Shown here: positions 1 to 9,898 of the stretch, piece by piece
Position numbering within the stretch: position 1 is the first letter of the stretch
Layout of the letters: each line of letters starts with the position of its first letter
Assembly (NCBI RefSeq): GCF_947628055.1
Contig: NZ_CANQYJ010000003.1
Span: 1 to 46,851, forward strand
Reading direction: 5' to 3'
Source of the DNA: an uncultured Rikenella sp.
GTDB taxonomy: Bacteria; Bacteroidota; Bacteroidia; Bacteroidales; Rikenellaceae
Length of the DNA stretch: 46,851 nt
Position numbers and translations under genes: made by a program
The notes under the pieces: model-generated
Database searches by the model: none
Seen by the model: only the letters and a program-made list of their open reading frames with translations
What the model was told of the DNA's origin: nothing

Positions 1-294
1 CCGGATGAAAACGGCGAAACGGACGAACCGGGGTATGTTGCCCGCGAAGACGGTTCCATCCTGGTCGACGGTGCGTACAATGTGGATGATTTTATGGAAG
101 AAATGGGCGTCGTGGCTTTCGACGATTTGCAGAAAGAGGACTTCAACACGTTGGGCGGACTGGCGATGTTTCTGCTGGGTCGCATCCCGGCCGAAAGAGA
201 TACATTCGATTACCGGAATCTCCATTTTGAAGTGGTGGATATGGACGCGAGCCGGGTGGACAAGCTGCTCGTCACCGTCGAAAAGCCGGCATAA
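1..294 (+). CDS. C-terminal part of a CorC/HlyC (hemolysin-type, CNNM) membrane protein, 5' truncated
   Basis: The open frame runs in from the left edge and stops at 292-294, leaving 97 residues. The visible part matches the C-terminal CorC/HlyC domain that follows the transmembrane DUF21 and CBS domains in this family. Typical features are an acidic linker, a stretch reading EDGSILVDG, the FNTLGG motif, a small LGRIP turn, and a final FEVVDMDASRVDKLLV strand. The family covers presumed Mg2+/Co2+ or Na+ transport-related inner-membrane proteins and includes GldE in gliding relatives. The domain assignment is from recognised motifs; the ion and the exact subfamily cannot be told from the fragment. 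A hairpin follows directly. Confidence 0.8.
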   Translation, partial: PDENGETDEPGYVAREDGSILVDGAYNVDDFMEEMGVVAFDDLQKEDFNTLGGLAMFLLGRIPAERDTFDYRNLHFEVVDMDASRVDKLLVTVEKPA

Positions 295-298
295 AGAC

Positions 299-329
299 AA
301 GGAGGAATGTTTCCAACATTCCTCCTTTC
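299..329. terminator. Stem-loop between convergent genes
   Basis: An 11-bp perfect stem (GGAGGAATGTT / AACATTCCTCC, 301-325) with a 3-base loop lies between the plus-strand fragment and the minus-strand lpdA. The short T/A tracts on both sides suit a bidirectional terminator. Confidence 0.75.
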
Positions 330-363
330 GTTCGCCAGCAAATTCTGATCCGTGCAGCCCAGC

Positions 364-1761
364 TTATAAATGGATCGCCTCCTCGTGCGAGGCCGCAGCC
401 GCCTCCATAATCCCTTCCGACATCGTCGGGTGCGGGTGTATCGTCCGGATTATATCCTCCGCCGTGGTGCCGAGCGTCATACCTATCGACGGTTCCGCCA
501 CCATCTCCGTCACATTCAGCCCGAACAGGTGCGCCCCGAGCAGCTTGTCGGTATCCGCATCGAAAATCAGCTTTACCATTCCGTCCCGATTGCCCGCCGC
601 CGTCGCCTTGCCGGAAGCCGTGTACGGGAATCGTCCGATCCGCAGCCGATAGCCCTGTTCCTTAGCCTGCGCCTCAGTCAGCCCGACCGACGACACCTCC
701 GGCGTCGTGTAAATGCACGACGGAATCACCGCATAGTCCACCGCCTCCGGATTCCTACCTGCGATAAACTCCGCGCAATGAATCGCCTCCGCCGTCGCCA
801 CATGCGCCAGCGCAGCCGTCGGAATCATATCCCCGATGGCATAAATCCCCTCCGCCGAAGTCCGGTAATGCTCGTCCACCACCACCTTGCCCCGTTCGAC
901 CCGCACCCCGGCCGCCTCCAATCCGATCCCCTCGATATTGGCCGCAATCCCCACCGCCGACAGCACCACGTCCGCCTCCAAAACCTGCTCCCCTTTCTTC
1001 CCCGCCACCGTGACCAAACACTCTTTGTCCGTCGTTTCCGCTTTCTTGACCTCGGTACCCGTCATCACCGTGATTTTTGCCTTGCGGAACGAACGCTCCA
1101 GCAATTTGGAAATCTCCTCGTCTTCTAACGGCGCCAGCGCCGGCGCATATTCCACGATCGTGACCCGCGTCCCCAACGTGCTGAAAAACGTAGCGAACTC
1201 TGCGCCGATAGCCCCCGAGCCGATCACCACCATCGTCTCCGGCAACTCCGTCAAAGTCAAAGCCTGCCGCGAGGTAATGATCCGCTTCCCGTCCACCGGA
1301 ATAAACGGAAATTCCCTCGGCCGCGCCCCCGTCGCCAGGATGATATGCTTCGCCTCGTACCGAGTCACAGTCCCGTCGGCAGCCGTAACGTCAACCGTAT
1401 GCGGCACTTCGGTCAGCGATCCCGTTCCGATAATAACATCCACCTGATTCTTCTTCAGCAGGAAATCGATCCCTTTGCTCATCTGTTCCGCCACGCCGCG
1501 GCTCCGTTCTACCATGCGCGCCAAATCGGGCCGCACGGCCCCCTCTGCAATCTCCACTCCATAATCCGCCGCATGCGACGCATAGCGGTAAACCTCCGCA
1601 CTTTTAAGCAGCGCTTTGGTCGGAATGCACCCCCAGTTCAGGCAAGTCCCGCCCAGTTCGGCCCGTTCGACCACCGCCGTGCGCAGCCCCAACTGCGCGC
1701 ACCGTATCGCCGCCGCATATCCCCCCGGCCCGCTGCCGATCACCATGACATCGTATGACAT
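364..1761 (-). CDS. lpdA: Dihydrolipoyl dehydrogenase (E3)
   Basis: This 465-residue flavoprotein reoxidises dihydrolipoyl groups of 2-oxoacid dehydrogenase complexes or the glycine cleavage H-protein, passing electrons to NAD+. The FAD-binding GxGxxG is at residues 9-14 and the redox-active disulfide is C40 and C45 in GGTCLNWGCIPTK. A second dinucleotide fold contains VVIGSGAIGAEFA. The C-terminal interface domain carries the catalytic His-Glu motif HPHPTMSE. Length is normal for the family. It lies 21 bases downstream of the DUF4919 gene and is probably co-transcribed with it. No E1, E2 or glycine cleavage gene is in the window, so the partner complex is unknown. Confidence 0.95.
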   Translation of the reverse strand: MSYDVMVIGSGPGGYAAAIRCAQLGLRTAVVERAELGGTCLNWGCIPTKALLKSAEVYRYASHAADYGVEIAEGAVRPDLARMVERSRGVAEQMSKGIDFLLKKNQVDVIIGTGSLTEVPHTVDVTAADGTVTRYEAKHIILATGARPREFPFIPVDGKRIITSRQALTLTELPETMVVIGSGAIGAEFATFFSTLGTRVTIVEYAPALAPLEDEEISKLLERSFRKAKITVMTGTEVKKAETTDKECLVTVAGKKGEQVLEADVVLSAVGIAANIEGIGLEAAGVRVERGKVVVDEHYRTSAEGIYAIGDMIPTAALAHVATAEAIHCAEFIAGRNPEAVDYAVIPSCIYTTPEVSSVGLTEAQAKEQGYRLRIGRFPYTASGKATAAGNRDGMVKLIFDADTDKLLGAHLFGLNVTEMVAEPSIGMTLGTTAEDIIRTIHPHPTMSEGIMEAAAASHEEAIHL

Positions 1762-1782
1762 ATCTTTCTCGTTTTATGTAAA

Positions 1783-2604
1783 TTATTTGGGCAGAATACT
1801 CTGTTCCGACCGCGGATTATAGAGCGGATTGACCTCGAACTTGCGTTTCTGCTTCGGCATTCCGTCCAGATAGTCCGGCCGCCGTTTGTAGACTTCGCTG
1901 TAATCGAAATAGTAGCCTTTGGCCCGTTTGGATCGCCCGTTCGTCGCCGCCTCCGGCATATTGTATACCGGAGCGTATTCCACCGTCCGGGACAGAATGA
2001 TGAACTTGTTGTATTTCGCCCCGATCAGGTTCAGCACATCCTCCGCATCGCGCATATAGATCACATACCACGGCGCCTCCTCCCGCAGCCCCGTCCCCGT
2101 TGAACGGATCGCTTCCAGCACTCCGCTGATCTTAAACATCTGCACTGCCGCCCGCTCCGGCTCGTCGAGCATCTGGCAGGCGAAAGCCAATACGTTCAAG
2201 TCCCGCATACTGAACGGCTCTTCGCGCAGAATCTCGCGGGCGAACCCCGCGATCCGGCGATAATCGTCCGCCTCCAGTCGGGTTTTCTTGCCGAAAGCCA
2301 TCTCCAGGCTGTCCGCATAAGGCGAGGTCAGCAAAGGCTTGTAATCCGGCTGTCCCGGATAACCGTAATAAAGATGCCGGAAATCGTCGAGAGTCAGTGT
2401 CGTATCCCCCCGTTCATACCGCGTCATCAGTTTCGGATAATAATACGGCGAGGCCGGATCCGCAACTTCGGTCGCAATCCGCGCATAATCCGGAGCCGAC
2501 ACGGAATCCGATCCGGGAACCGGTTCCTGCGCCTGTGCGCTAAAAAAGCTATGACAAAGAGCGGCGCAAACCGCCACGATGAATTTTCGCATATATCTGA
2601 TCAT
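1783..2604 (-). CDS. DUF4919 family protein with a signal peptide
   Basis: A 273-residue protein of unknown function. The N-terminus (MIRYMRKFIVAVCAALC, then a hydrophobic run ending SAQAQ) is a signal peptide, so it is exported to the periplasm. The body has the pattern I associate with DUF4919 of Bacteroidota: paired tyrosines, GDTTLTLDDFRHLYYGY, and a later section on branched helices. Starts are possible at 2655, 2604 and 2592. The -7 box at 2661-2668 would place transcription start near 2654, which excludes 2655; 2604 is used and 2592 is nearly as good. It precedes lpdA, but no functional link is evident. Confidence 0.75.
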   Translation of the reverse strand: MIRYMRKFIVAVCAALCHSFFSAQAQEPVPGSDSVSAPDYARIATEVADPASPYYYPKLMTRYERGDTTLTLDDFRHLYYGYPGQPDYKPLLTSPYADSLEMAFGKKTRLEADDYRRIAGFAREILREEPFSMRDLNVLAFACQMLDEPERAAVQMFKISGVLEAIRSTGTGLREEAPWYVIYMRDAEDVLNLIGAKYNKFIILSRTVEYAPVYNMPEAATNGRSKRAKGYYFDYSEVYKRRPDYLDGMPKQKRKFEVNPLYNPRSEQSILPK

Positions 2605-2660
2605 GGAAAAACAAAAAGCCTGCTGCGCCGGAGCTGTGTGAAGCACCGTCCGCAACAGGA

Positions 2661-2668
2661 CAAATATA
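2661..2668 (-). promoter_or_regulatory. TATATTTG -7 box for DUF4919-lpdA
   Basis: The minus strand reads TATATTTG, an exact fit to TAnnTTTG, 57 bases before the chosen DUF4919 start. No clear -33 TTTG is present. The leader between box and start can form an imperfect stem (CCTGTTGCG with CGCAGCAGG). Confidence 0.5.
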
Positions 2669-2700
2669 CGAACAAAATATCAGCCGAAAAATGCGAGGAA

Positions 2701-3588
2701 TCACAACCCGTACCGGTCGATTTGGTACTTGAGTTTCGCCACCAATCCCTCGCTGGCCGGCACCAGCGGCAGCCGGAGGTTGTTGCCGATGATCCCTTTG
2801 ATCGCCAGCGCCGCTTTCGCCCCCACCGGATTCCCTTCCGCAAACAGCAGGTCGGTCGCTTCGTGCAGATGCAGATTCAGCGGAGCCGCTTGTTGCGTGT
2901 TCCCCGCCAGCGCCGCATGGATCATGCAGCACATCGTATCCGGAAAAACATTGGCCGACACGGAGATCACCCCGTCGCCCCCCATAGCCACCATCGCCAA
3001 AGCCAGGTTATCCTCGCCCGACAAGACAAAGAAACCTTTCGGCCTGTCCCGCAGGATATAAGCGGCCTGCGACAGAATGCCCGATGCCTCTTTCACGGCG
3101 ATCGCCCGGCCCGGAAAAGCATGCGCCAGCCGCAGCGTCGTTTCCGCCGTCATATTGACCCCCGTCCTGCCCGGAACATTGTACAGGATCACCGGCAGCG
3201 GCGCCGCCTCCAGCAGCGCACTGAAATGGGCGTACAATCCCGCCTGGTTCGGCTTATTGTAGTACGGCGTGACCGACAGGATCGCGCTCACTCCGGACAA
3301 GTCGAACGTCTGCATAGTCCGGATCACCTCCGCCGTATTGTTCCCGCCGATGCCCACGACGATCGGCAAATGGCGCGGATTGTGCGCCACGCAGTGCCGC
3401 ACGACCTGATGCCGCTCCTCTGCCGTCATAGTGGCCGGTTCGCCCGTGGTACCCAGCACGACCATATAATCGACACCTCCCGCCGTGATATGGTCGATCA
3501 GCGAAGTCAGGGCAGGGTAGTCCACCTCCCCGCCGTCCGTGAACGGCGTTACTAAAGCGACGCCTACACCCCTAAGATTAATCGACAT
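2701..3588 (-). CDS. dapA: 4-hydroxy-tetrahydrodipicolinate synthase
   Basis: This enzyme condenses pyruvate with aspartate semialdehyde in the lysine/diaminopimelate pathway in the cytoplasm. The 295-residue TIM barrel has the expected catalytic set: T47 and T48 in GTTGE, Y110 in YYNKP, Y136 in LYNVPGRTG with R141, and the Schiff-base lysine K166 in AVKEAS. Length and order match the E. coli enzyme closely. It is preceded by a 326-base gap holding a promoter and possible leader. Diaminopimelate supply ties it to peptidoglycan synthesis. N-acetylneuraminate lyases share the fold, but the residue set and length favour DapA. Confidence 0.94.
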   Translation of the reverse strand: MSINLRGVGVALVTPFTDGGEVDYPALTSLIDHITAGGVDYMVVLGTTGEPATMTAEERHQVVRHCVAHNPRHLPIVVGIGGNNTAEVIRTMQTFDLSGVSAILSVTPYYNKPNQAGLYAHFSALLEAAPLPVILYNVPGRTGVNMTAETTLRLAHAFPGRAIAVKEASGILSQAAYILRDRPKGFFVLSGEDNLALAMVAMGGDGVISVSANVFPDTMCCMIHAALAGNTQQAAPLNLHLHEATDLLFAEGNPVGAKAALAIKGIIGNNLRLPLVPASEGLVAKLKYQIDRYGL

Positions 3589-3660
3589 AGTCTATTGAGT
3601 TGGTTATTTATAACATTTCATTGAGCCTTGCGGGGAGTGCTGTTCGATACTCGAACCGAT

Positions 3661-3790
3661 CGGTTTGCTTAGTAAAGCGGGTCGCCGCCAGCAGAAAGAG
3701 CAACGAGCTCCGCCGCAATTCGGAGCTACAACAACACATTTGAACTCTTTTGCGTGCCGAATGCCTCCTCCTATGCCGCCTCAAAAGTCT
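3661..3790. repeat. Possible diverged copy of the intergenic repeat found at 35909-36075
   Basis: On the plus strand this stretch contains GCCAGCAGAAAG (from 3687) and CTTTTGCGTGCCGAAT (from 3747). The element after serC contains GCCAGCAAAGAAAG (from 35944) and CTTTCGCGTGCGGAAT (from 36054), in the same order. The blocks match in 14 of 16 bases in the second case, but spacing differs (60 versus 110 bases). The relationship is tentative. Confidence 0.35.
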
Positions 3791-3863
3791 TCTTACATAG
3801 AAAACGGCAGTACCGCACGCGTAAAAAGAACAATGTCCGGCACAAACAAACCTTTACCGTGTG

Positions 3864-3871
3864 CAAAGGTA
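3864..3871 (-). promoter_or_regulatory. TACCTTTG -7 box upstream of dapA
   Basis: The minus strand reads TACCTTTGC just beyond the end of ligA and 275 bases before dapA. It fits the TAnnTTTG consensus exactly; no clear -33 box is seen. It would give dapA a long untranslated leader. Confidence 0.5.
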
Positions 3872-3914
3872 CGGTTATTCCGTTCGGATGGCACCGGCGG
3901 GAAGCGATTTTACA

Positions 3915-6038
<2,124 letters not shown>

Positions 6039-6082
6039 TCAAAGAAAAATGCGCCGACCTTTTGGAGCTTCTAATTTTTGCT

Positions 6083-6090
6083 TATACTTG
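6083..6090 (+). promoter_or_regulatory. TATACTTG -7 box for the 6129/6439 gene pair
   Basis: TATACTTG (one mismatch to TAnnTTTG) is preceded by TTTG at 6061-6064 with an 18-base spacer. It lies 39 bases upstream of the ATG at 6129 and back-to-back with the ligA promoter. Confidence 0.5.
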
Positions 6091-6128
6091 CAGAAAATTT
6101 TAACGATAAGACCTTACGAAATCACATT

Positions 6129-6446
6129 ATGACAAGCAAAGCGGCAAATGCAAAGAAGCGTGTGATAGTCAGCCATCTGAATCTGAGCCCTGAATTGCTC
6201 GAGGCGTTCAAGGCGACCTATCCGTCCGGCTACGGCGAGGCTTTGATCCGCATCGACAAACCGGGCGGCGATTTCTTCTATGCAGTGCCGTTCGAAACCG
6301 AACAGATCAGCTACTTGGTCAAGGTCGACGTCAAAATCGACACCAAACCGGAAGAGGAACTCGACAAGGACTATTACGCAGACGACGAAGACGAAATATC
6401 GGGTGCCGAGCAGATAGCAGACGACGCAGACGACGACGATGAATAG
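6129..6446 (+). CDS. Conserved small acidic protein of unknown function
   Basis: A 105-residue cytoplasmic protein with a basic start (MTSKAANAKKRVIV), a folded middle (NLSPELLEAF, GDFFYAVPFET, YLVKVDVKID) and a strongly acidic tail rich in Asp and Glu that ends the chain. I recall similar short acidic-tailed proteins in other Bacteroidales, but know no function. The upstream ATG at 6078 lies within the promoter region, so 6129 is preferred. The stop overlaps the start of the YjdI-CDGSH gene by 8 bases, indicating translational coupling. The acidic tail might act in protein-protein contact or nucleic-acid mimicry, but that is a guess. Confidence 0.8.
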   Translation: MTSKAANAKKRVIVSHLNLSPELLEAFKATYPSGYGEALIRIDKPGGDFFYAVPFETEQISYLVKVDVKIDTKPEEELDKDYYADDEDEISGAEQIADDADDDDE

Positions 6447-6957
6447 AAACCGGAAATACAGCAACGGAACCATTACTGTGGTATGGCAGCCTGCCGAATG
6501 TATCCATTCGGGGGAGTGTTTTACGTCGCTGCGCAAAGTGTTCGACCCGACCAAACGGCCGTGGGTGGATATGGAAAGGGCTTCGACCGAGGAGATCATC
6601 GACGTGGTGGAGCGCTGCCCGACCCGCGCACTGACCTTTTTCTGGAACGATCCCGCTGCCGTTATCGCGGAAAAGGAACATTCACCGAAATTATTCGACA
6701 CCAGAACATTGGATAGCCTGTTTCCTGCGCCGACCGCTGAAAAAGAAGCCGCCGAAGCGAACGGAACGGCTCCTGCGGCCAAAATCACGTATCGTCTCGG
6801 AGGGCCGCTGGTCGTGGAAGGGCATTTTCATATTATCGGTCAGGACGGCCGTATGATCCAGTCGAAACTGACCATGGCCTCTTTGTGCCGGTGCGGGCTG
6901 TCCGACAATCAGCCGTTCTGCGACGGCGCGCATTTCAAAGCAGGATTCCGCCGATAA
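6439..6957 (+). CDS. Iron-sulfur fusion protein: YjdI-type mono-cluster domain plus CDGSH domain
   Basis: The 172-residue product joins two small iron-sulfur domains. Residues about 12-70 match the divergent 4Fe-4S mono-cluster (Fer4_19/YjdI) family: C21 and C27 in CIHSGEC, then C60 in ERCPTRAL. An alanine/glutamate linker follows. The C-terminus is a complete CDGSH (mitoNEET-like) motif with ligands C150, C152, C161 and H165 (CRCGLSDNQPFCDGAH). CDGSH domains hold a labile 2Fe-2S cluster with one histidine ligand. It likely transfers electrons or clusters in the cytoplasm; the partner is unknown. It is translationally coupled to the acidic small protein and lies upstream of the hydrogenase genes. 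Confidence 0.88.
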   Translation: MNRNRKYSNGTITVVWQPAECIHSGECFTSLRKVFDPTKRPWVDMERASTEEIIDVVERCPTRALTFFWNDPAAVIAEKEHSPKLFDTRTLDSLFPAPTAEKEAAEANGTAPAAKITYRLGGPLVVEGHFHIIGQDGRMIQSKLTMASLCRCGLSDNQPFCDGAHFKAGFRR

Positions 6958-7142
6958 TTGCCGACTCCGAACGGGGCTGCATCTTTTTCCTCTGCAATGC
7001 CTCGTCGATCTTTTTCCCTCACAACTTATTATTTCGTTATCGCTCGATAAACGACGGAACTCCGGCCGATCGCCGAAAAGCGTTTTTGGGGGAGGGAGGA
7101 ATCCGAATCGAATACCCGCTGTCGCAATCGAACGAAAAACAT

Positions 7143-7150
7143 TATCTTTG
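7143..7150 (+). promoter_or_regulatory. TATCTTTG -7 box for the hydrogenase operon
   Basis: An exact TAnnTTTG match 70 bases before the hydrogenase ATG. No good -33 box is visible. The preceding 190 bases of the gap show no gene. Confidence 0.55.
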
Positions 7151-7219
7151 GACGTCGATCGGCAAAGGATACCGGTCGAATGAATCTTTTTTCGAGGGAA
7201 AACCGACTACACACACGTT

Positions 7220-8653
7220 ATGGCAGTCACGAATAACACTATGATTCTGCGTCGTGAATTGCTCACGCGCATTGTCAAGTTGCTGAACGACAATACGCTG
7301 GAGGAGAATATCGACCGCATCCCGTACCTGATGCGGCCGAAAGGGTCTGCCGAGGTGTCGCGGTGCTGCATCTATAAAGACCGCGCGATGCTCAAATACC
7401 GGGCCATGGGGGTGCTCGGATTCGGGATCGACGAAGAGGAGGACGAGATGACCTCGCTGGCGGATTATGCGCGGATGGCCTTCGCCCGGGATCATGTGTC
7501 GGAAAATCCGCTGTCGGTGATGACCGACGCCTGCTCGGCATGCGTGAAAGTCAACTACGTGGTGACCAATATGTGCCGGGGTTGCGTGGCACGGCCGTGC
7601 GAAGTCAACTGCAACAAAGGAGCGATTCATTTCGTGAACGGACAGGCCAACATCGACTCGTCCCAATGCGTCAACTGCGGACTGTGCATGAAGAACTGCC
7701 CGTTCCATGCCATCGTTTACATTCCGGTGCCGTGCGAAGAGTCGTGTCCGGTAGGAGCTATCAGCAAGGACGAACACGGAAAGGAACACATCGATCCGGA
7801 AAAGTGCATATACTGCGGACGGTGTCTGTCGGCCTGCCCGTTCGGCGCGGTGGTCGAAAAGTCGCACTTGGTCGAGCTGTTCAAGGCATTTCGGTCGCCG
7901 CGGCCGGTGGTTGCGCTCGTGGCACCGGCGGTGGCGGGGCAGTTCAAGACTTCGCTGGAGAATATTATAGGGTCTATACGGAAACTGGGCTTCGACGACG
8001 TGATCGAAGTGGCGAAAGGGGCCGATGTGACCACGAAGAACGAAGCGGCGGAATTTGCGGAACGAGTTTTGGAACAGGGAGCTCCGTTTATGACGACATC
8101 GTGCTGCCCCTCATACTACAGGCTGGCCCATAAGCATATTCCGGAGGTGGCGCAGTTCGTGTCGCATACGCGCAGTCCGATGTACTATGCCGCGGAAATC
8201 GCGCGGCGGCAATATCCGGATGCGACGATCGTTTTCGTCGGGCCGTGCGTGGCAAAACGGAAGGAGGCCTACTATGATCCGAACGTGGATCTGATGCTGA
8301 GTTTCGAGGAGCTGGGAACGATGTTCGTGGCCATGGGCGTGGACGCCTTTACCAACGGGACGGCAGTCGCTTTGGACGAGGACATTATGCCGAGCAGCCG
8401 GGGATATGCGGCCAGCGAAGGGGTGATGGGCGCCGTGGCTGCGGCTTTGCCGGAGGAATGTAAAGACCGAATCAAACCGGTAGTCATCAACGGAATCGAC
8501 CGGCAGGCCATCAAAGACCTGCGGAGCTATGCCAAAAGTTGTCCGGGGAATATGGTGGAGGTCATGGCGTGCGAGGGAGGATGTGTCAATGGCTGCAATG
8601 TCATCGCCAATCCGAAAGTCGCGGCGCGTCAGGTCAAAGAACTGGCCAAGTAA
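7220..8653 (+). CDS. [FeFe]-hydrogenase, ferredoxin-linked, group B-like
   Basis: A cytoplasmic 477-residue enzyme expected to couple ferredoxin and protons to H2. The H-cluster domain has all three signatures: L1 TSCCPSY (C295, C296), L2 GPCVAKRKE (C343), and L3 with C451 and C455 in MACEGGC. L2 begins with GPC rather than the MPC of prototypical group A enzymes, which suggests group B. Two 4Fe-4S motifs precede it (C150-C160 and C196-C206). An unusual extra cysteine region lies at 105-131 (CSACVK...MCRGC...PCEVNC), with a CEESC at 172-176. No HydB/HydC partners or HydEFG maturases are in the window. It heads an operon with a flavodiiron protein 27 bases on. Confidence 0.9.
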   Translation: MAVTNNTMILRRELLTRIVKLLNDNTLEENIDRIPYLMRPKGSAEVSRCCIYKDRAMLKYRAMGVLGFGIDEEEDEMTSLADYARMAFARDHVSENPLSVMTDACSACVKVNYVVTNMCRGCVARPCEVNCNKGAIHFVNGQANIDSSQCVNCGLCMKNCPFHAIVYIPVPCEESCPVGAISKDEHGKEHIDPEKCIYCGRCLSACPFGAVVEKSHLVELFKAFRSPRPVVALVAPAVAGQFKTSLENIIGSIRKLGFDDVIEVAKGADVTTKNEAAEFAERVLEQGAPFMTTSCCPSYYRLAHKHIPEVAQFVSHTRSPMYYAAEIARRQYPDATIVFVGPCVAKRKEAYYDPNVDLMLSFEELGTMFVAMGVDAFTNGTAVALDEDIMPSSRGYAASEGVMGAVAAALPEECKDRIKPVVINGIDRQAIKDLRSYAKSCPGNMVEVMACEGGCVNGCNVIANPKVAARQVKELAK

Positions 8654-8680
8654 ACACGAAGTAATTTCTATACTAACGAT

Positions 8681-9892
8681 ATGAACCTGAAAGTAAAAGT
8701 AACCGACCGGATTTACTGGTTGGGAGTCAACGACCGGCGTAAGGAACTGTTTGAAAATCTATGGCCGCTGCCGGACGGGGTGAACTACAATTCTTATCTG
8801 ATTACGGACGAAAAGACCGCCTTGCTGGATACCATAGAAATGGGAACCGGCGGGGATTATGTGGGCTGGATCGAGCATCTGCTGGGCGAGCAGGGGCGGA
8901 CGGATCTGGACTATCTGATTATAAACCACATGGAACCCGACCATTCGGGCGAGATCGGAGAGATCGTGCGGCGCTGGCCGAACGTGCGGATCGTGGGGAA
9001 CGGGAAGACATTCAAGATATTGGAGGGATATTACGGCATCACCGAAAACCTGGTCGAAGTCAACGACGGAGAGACACTGGATTTGGGACACCATAAACTC
9101 CAGTTCGTGATGACCCCGTGGGTGCACTGGCCGGAAACCATGATGTCTTACGATACGACGGAACAGATTCTGTTTTCCGGCGACGCTTTCGGGACATTCG
9201 GGACATTGGACGGAGCGGTTTTCGACGATGAGATTCCGAACTTCGACGAAAAATATCTGAGCGAAATGCGGCGGTATTACTCCAATATCGTGGGGAAATA
9301 CAGCAATATGGTGCAAAAAGCCTTCTGCAAACTCAACACGGTGCCGCTCCGTGTGATCTGCCCGCTCCACGGGCCGGTATGGCGGAGCAACCCGGGCAAG
9401 GTGATCGAACTGTACGACAAGTGGAGCCGGTACGAAGCGGAAGACGGAGTGGTGATTATTTACGGCTCGATGTACGGCAACAATGCCGCGACGGCGGACT
9501 ATATCGCCCGGAAGTGCGCCGAGGCGGGCATTCGGAAAATCAAAGTGCACGATGCTTCTAAAACGCATCTTTCATACCTGATTAACGACATCTGGCGGTA
9601 CCGGGGGGTGATTCTGGGGAGCTGTGCATATAATACCCACATGTTTCCGACCGTCGAACGCTTGACCACCGAACTGCTGCATATGGGCGTGAAGAATAAA
9701 GTATTGGGCCTGTTCGGTTCGTACAGCTGGAACGGCGGCGGAGTCAAGAACCTCAAGACTTTTGCAGAGGCCATCTGCTGGCCGCTGGTGGCGGAACCGG
9801 TGGACGTGTTCGGCACGCCGACCCCGGAAAAACTCGCGGCAGCGGATGCAATTGCCACGGGTATGGCAGAGGCGTTGAAACTTAAAGATTAG
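8681..9892 (+). CDS. FprA-family A-type flavodiiron protein (O2/NO reductase)
   Basis: The 403-residue product has a metallo-beta-lactamase-like diiron domain followed by a flavodoxin domain from about residue 258. Diiron ligands are visible in HMEPDHSG (H83, E85, D87, H88), the HWPETM region, FSGDAFG and PLHGPVW. The FMN loop is GSMYGNN. Such enzymes reduce O2 to water or NO to N2O with electrons from rubredoxin or ferredoxin, protecting anaerobes. Its place 27 bases after the O2-sensitive hydrogenase suggests a protective role there, or use of the same reduced ferredoxin. The physiological substrate cannot be read from sequence. Confidence 0.93.
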   Translation: MNLKVKVTDRIYWLGVNDRRKELFENLWPLPDGVNYNSYLITDEKTALLDTIEMGTGGDYVGWIEHLLGEQGRTDLDYLIINHMEPDHSGEIGEIVRRWPNVRIVGNGKTFKILEGYYGITENLVEVNDGETLDLGHHKLQFVMTPWVHWPETMMSYDTTEQILFSGDAFGTFGTLDGAVFDDEIPNFDEKYLSEMRRYYSNIVGKYSNMVQKAFCKLNTVPLRVICPLHGPVWRSNPGKVIELYDKWSRYEAEDGVVIIYGSMYGNNAATADYIARKCAEAGIRKIKVHDASKTHLSYLINDIWRYRGVILGSCAYNTHMFPTVERLTTELLHMGVKNKVLGLFGSYSWNGGGVKNLKTFAEAICWPLVAEPVDVFGTPTPEKLAAADAIATGMAEALKLKD

Positions 9893-9898
9893 ATTCTG

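Larger units (their letters stand above)
3589..3914. other. 326-base intergenic region between dapA and ligA
   Basis: No convincing gene is seen. On the minus strand there is a promoter box (3864-3871), then a long leader to dapA. The leader contains a hairpin with arms AGCTCCG/CGGAGCT (3706-3727) and another reading GTTCGA-GTA-TCGAAC on the minus strand. A 43-codon reading frame runs from 3739 to 3608 on the minus strand, but it is cysteine/serine-rich at its start, lacks family features and is probably chance. Parts resemble the repeat downstream of serC. Confidence 0.5.

Noticed and set aside
5-652. 215-codon plus-strand frame at the left edge
   Set aside because: It runs out of frame through the CorC/HlyC fragment and antisense to lpdA, and has no family features.
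364-1761. Long plus-strand frames opposite lpdA
   Set aside because: They are antisense shadows of a clear gene, rich in Arg and Pro as expected from the complement of GC-rich coding sequence; the same applies to long frames opposite ligA, the DPP11-like gene and the M24 gene.
3608-3739. 43-codon minus-strand frame in the dapA leader
   Set aside because: The product shows no family features, the frame lies in repeat-like hairpin sequence, and open frames of this size are expected by chance at this GC content.
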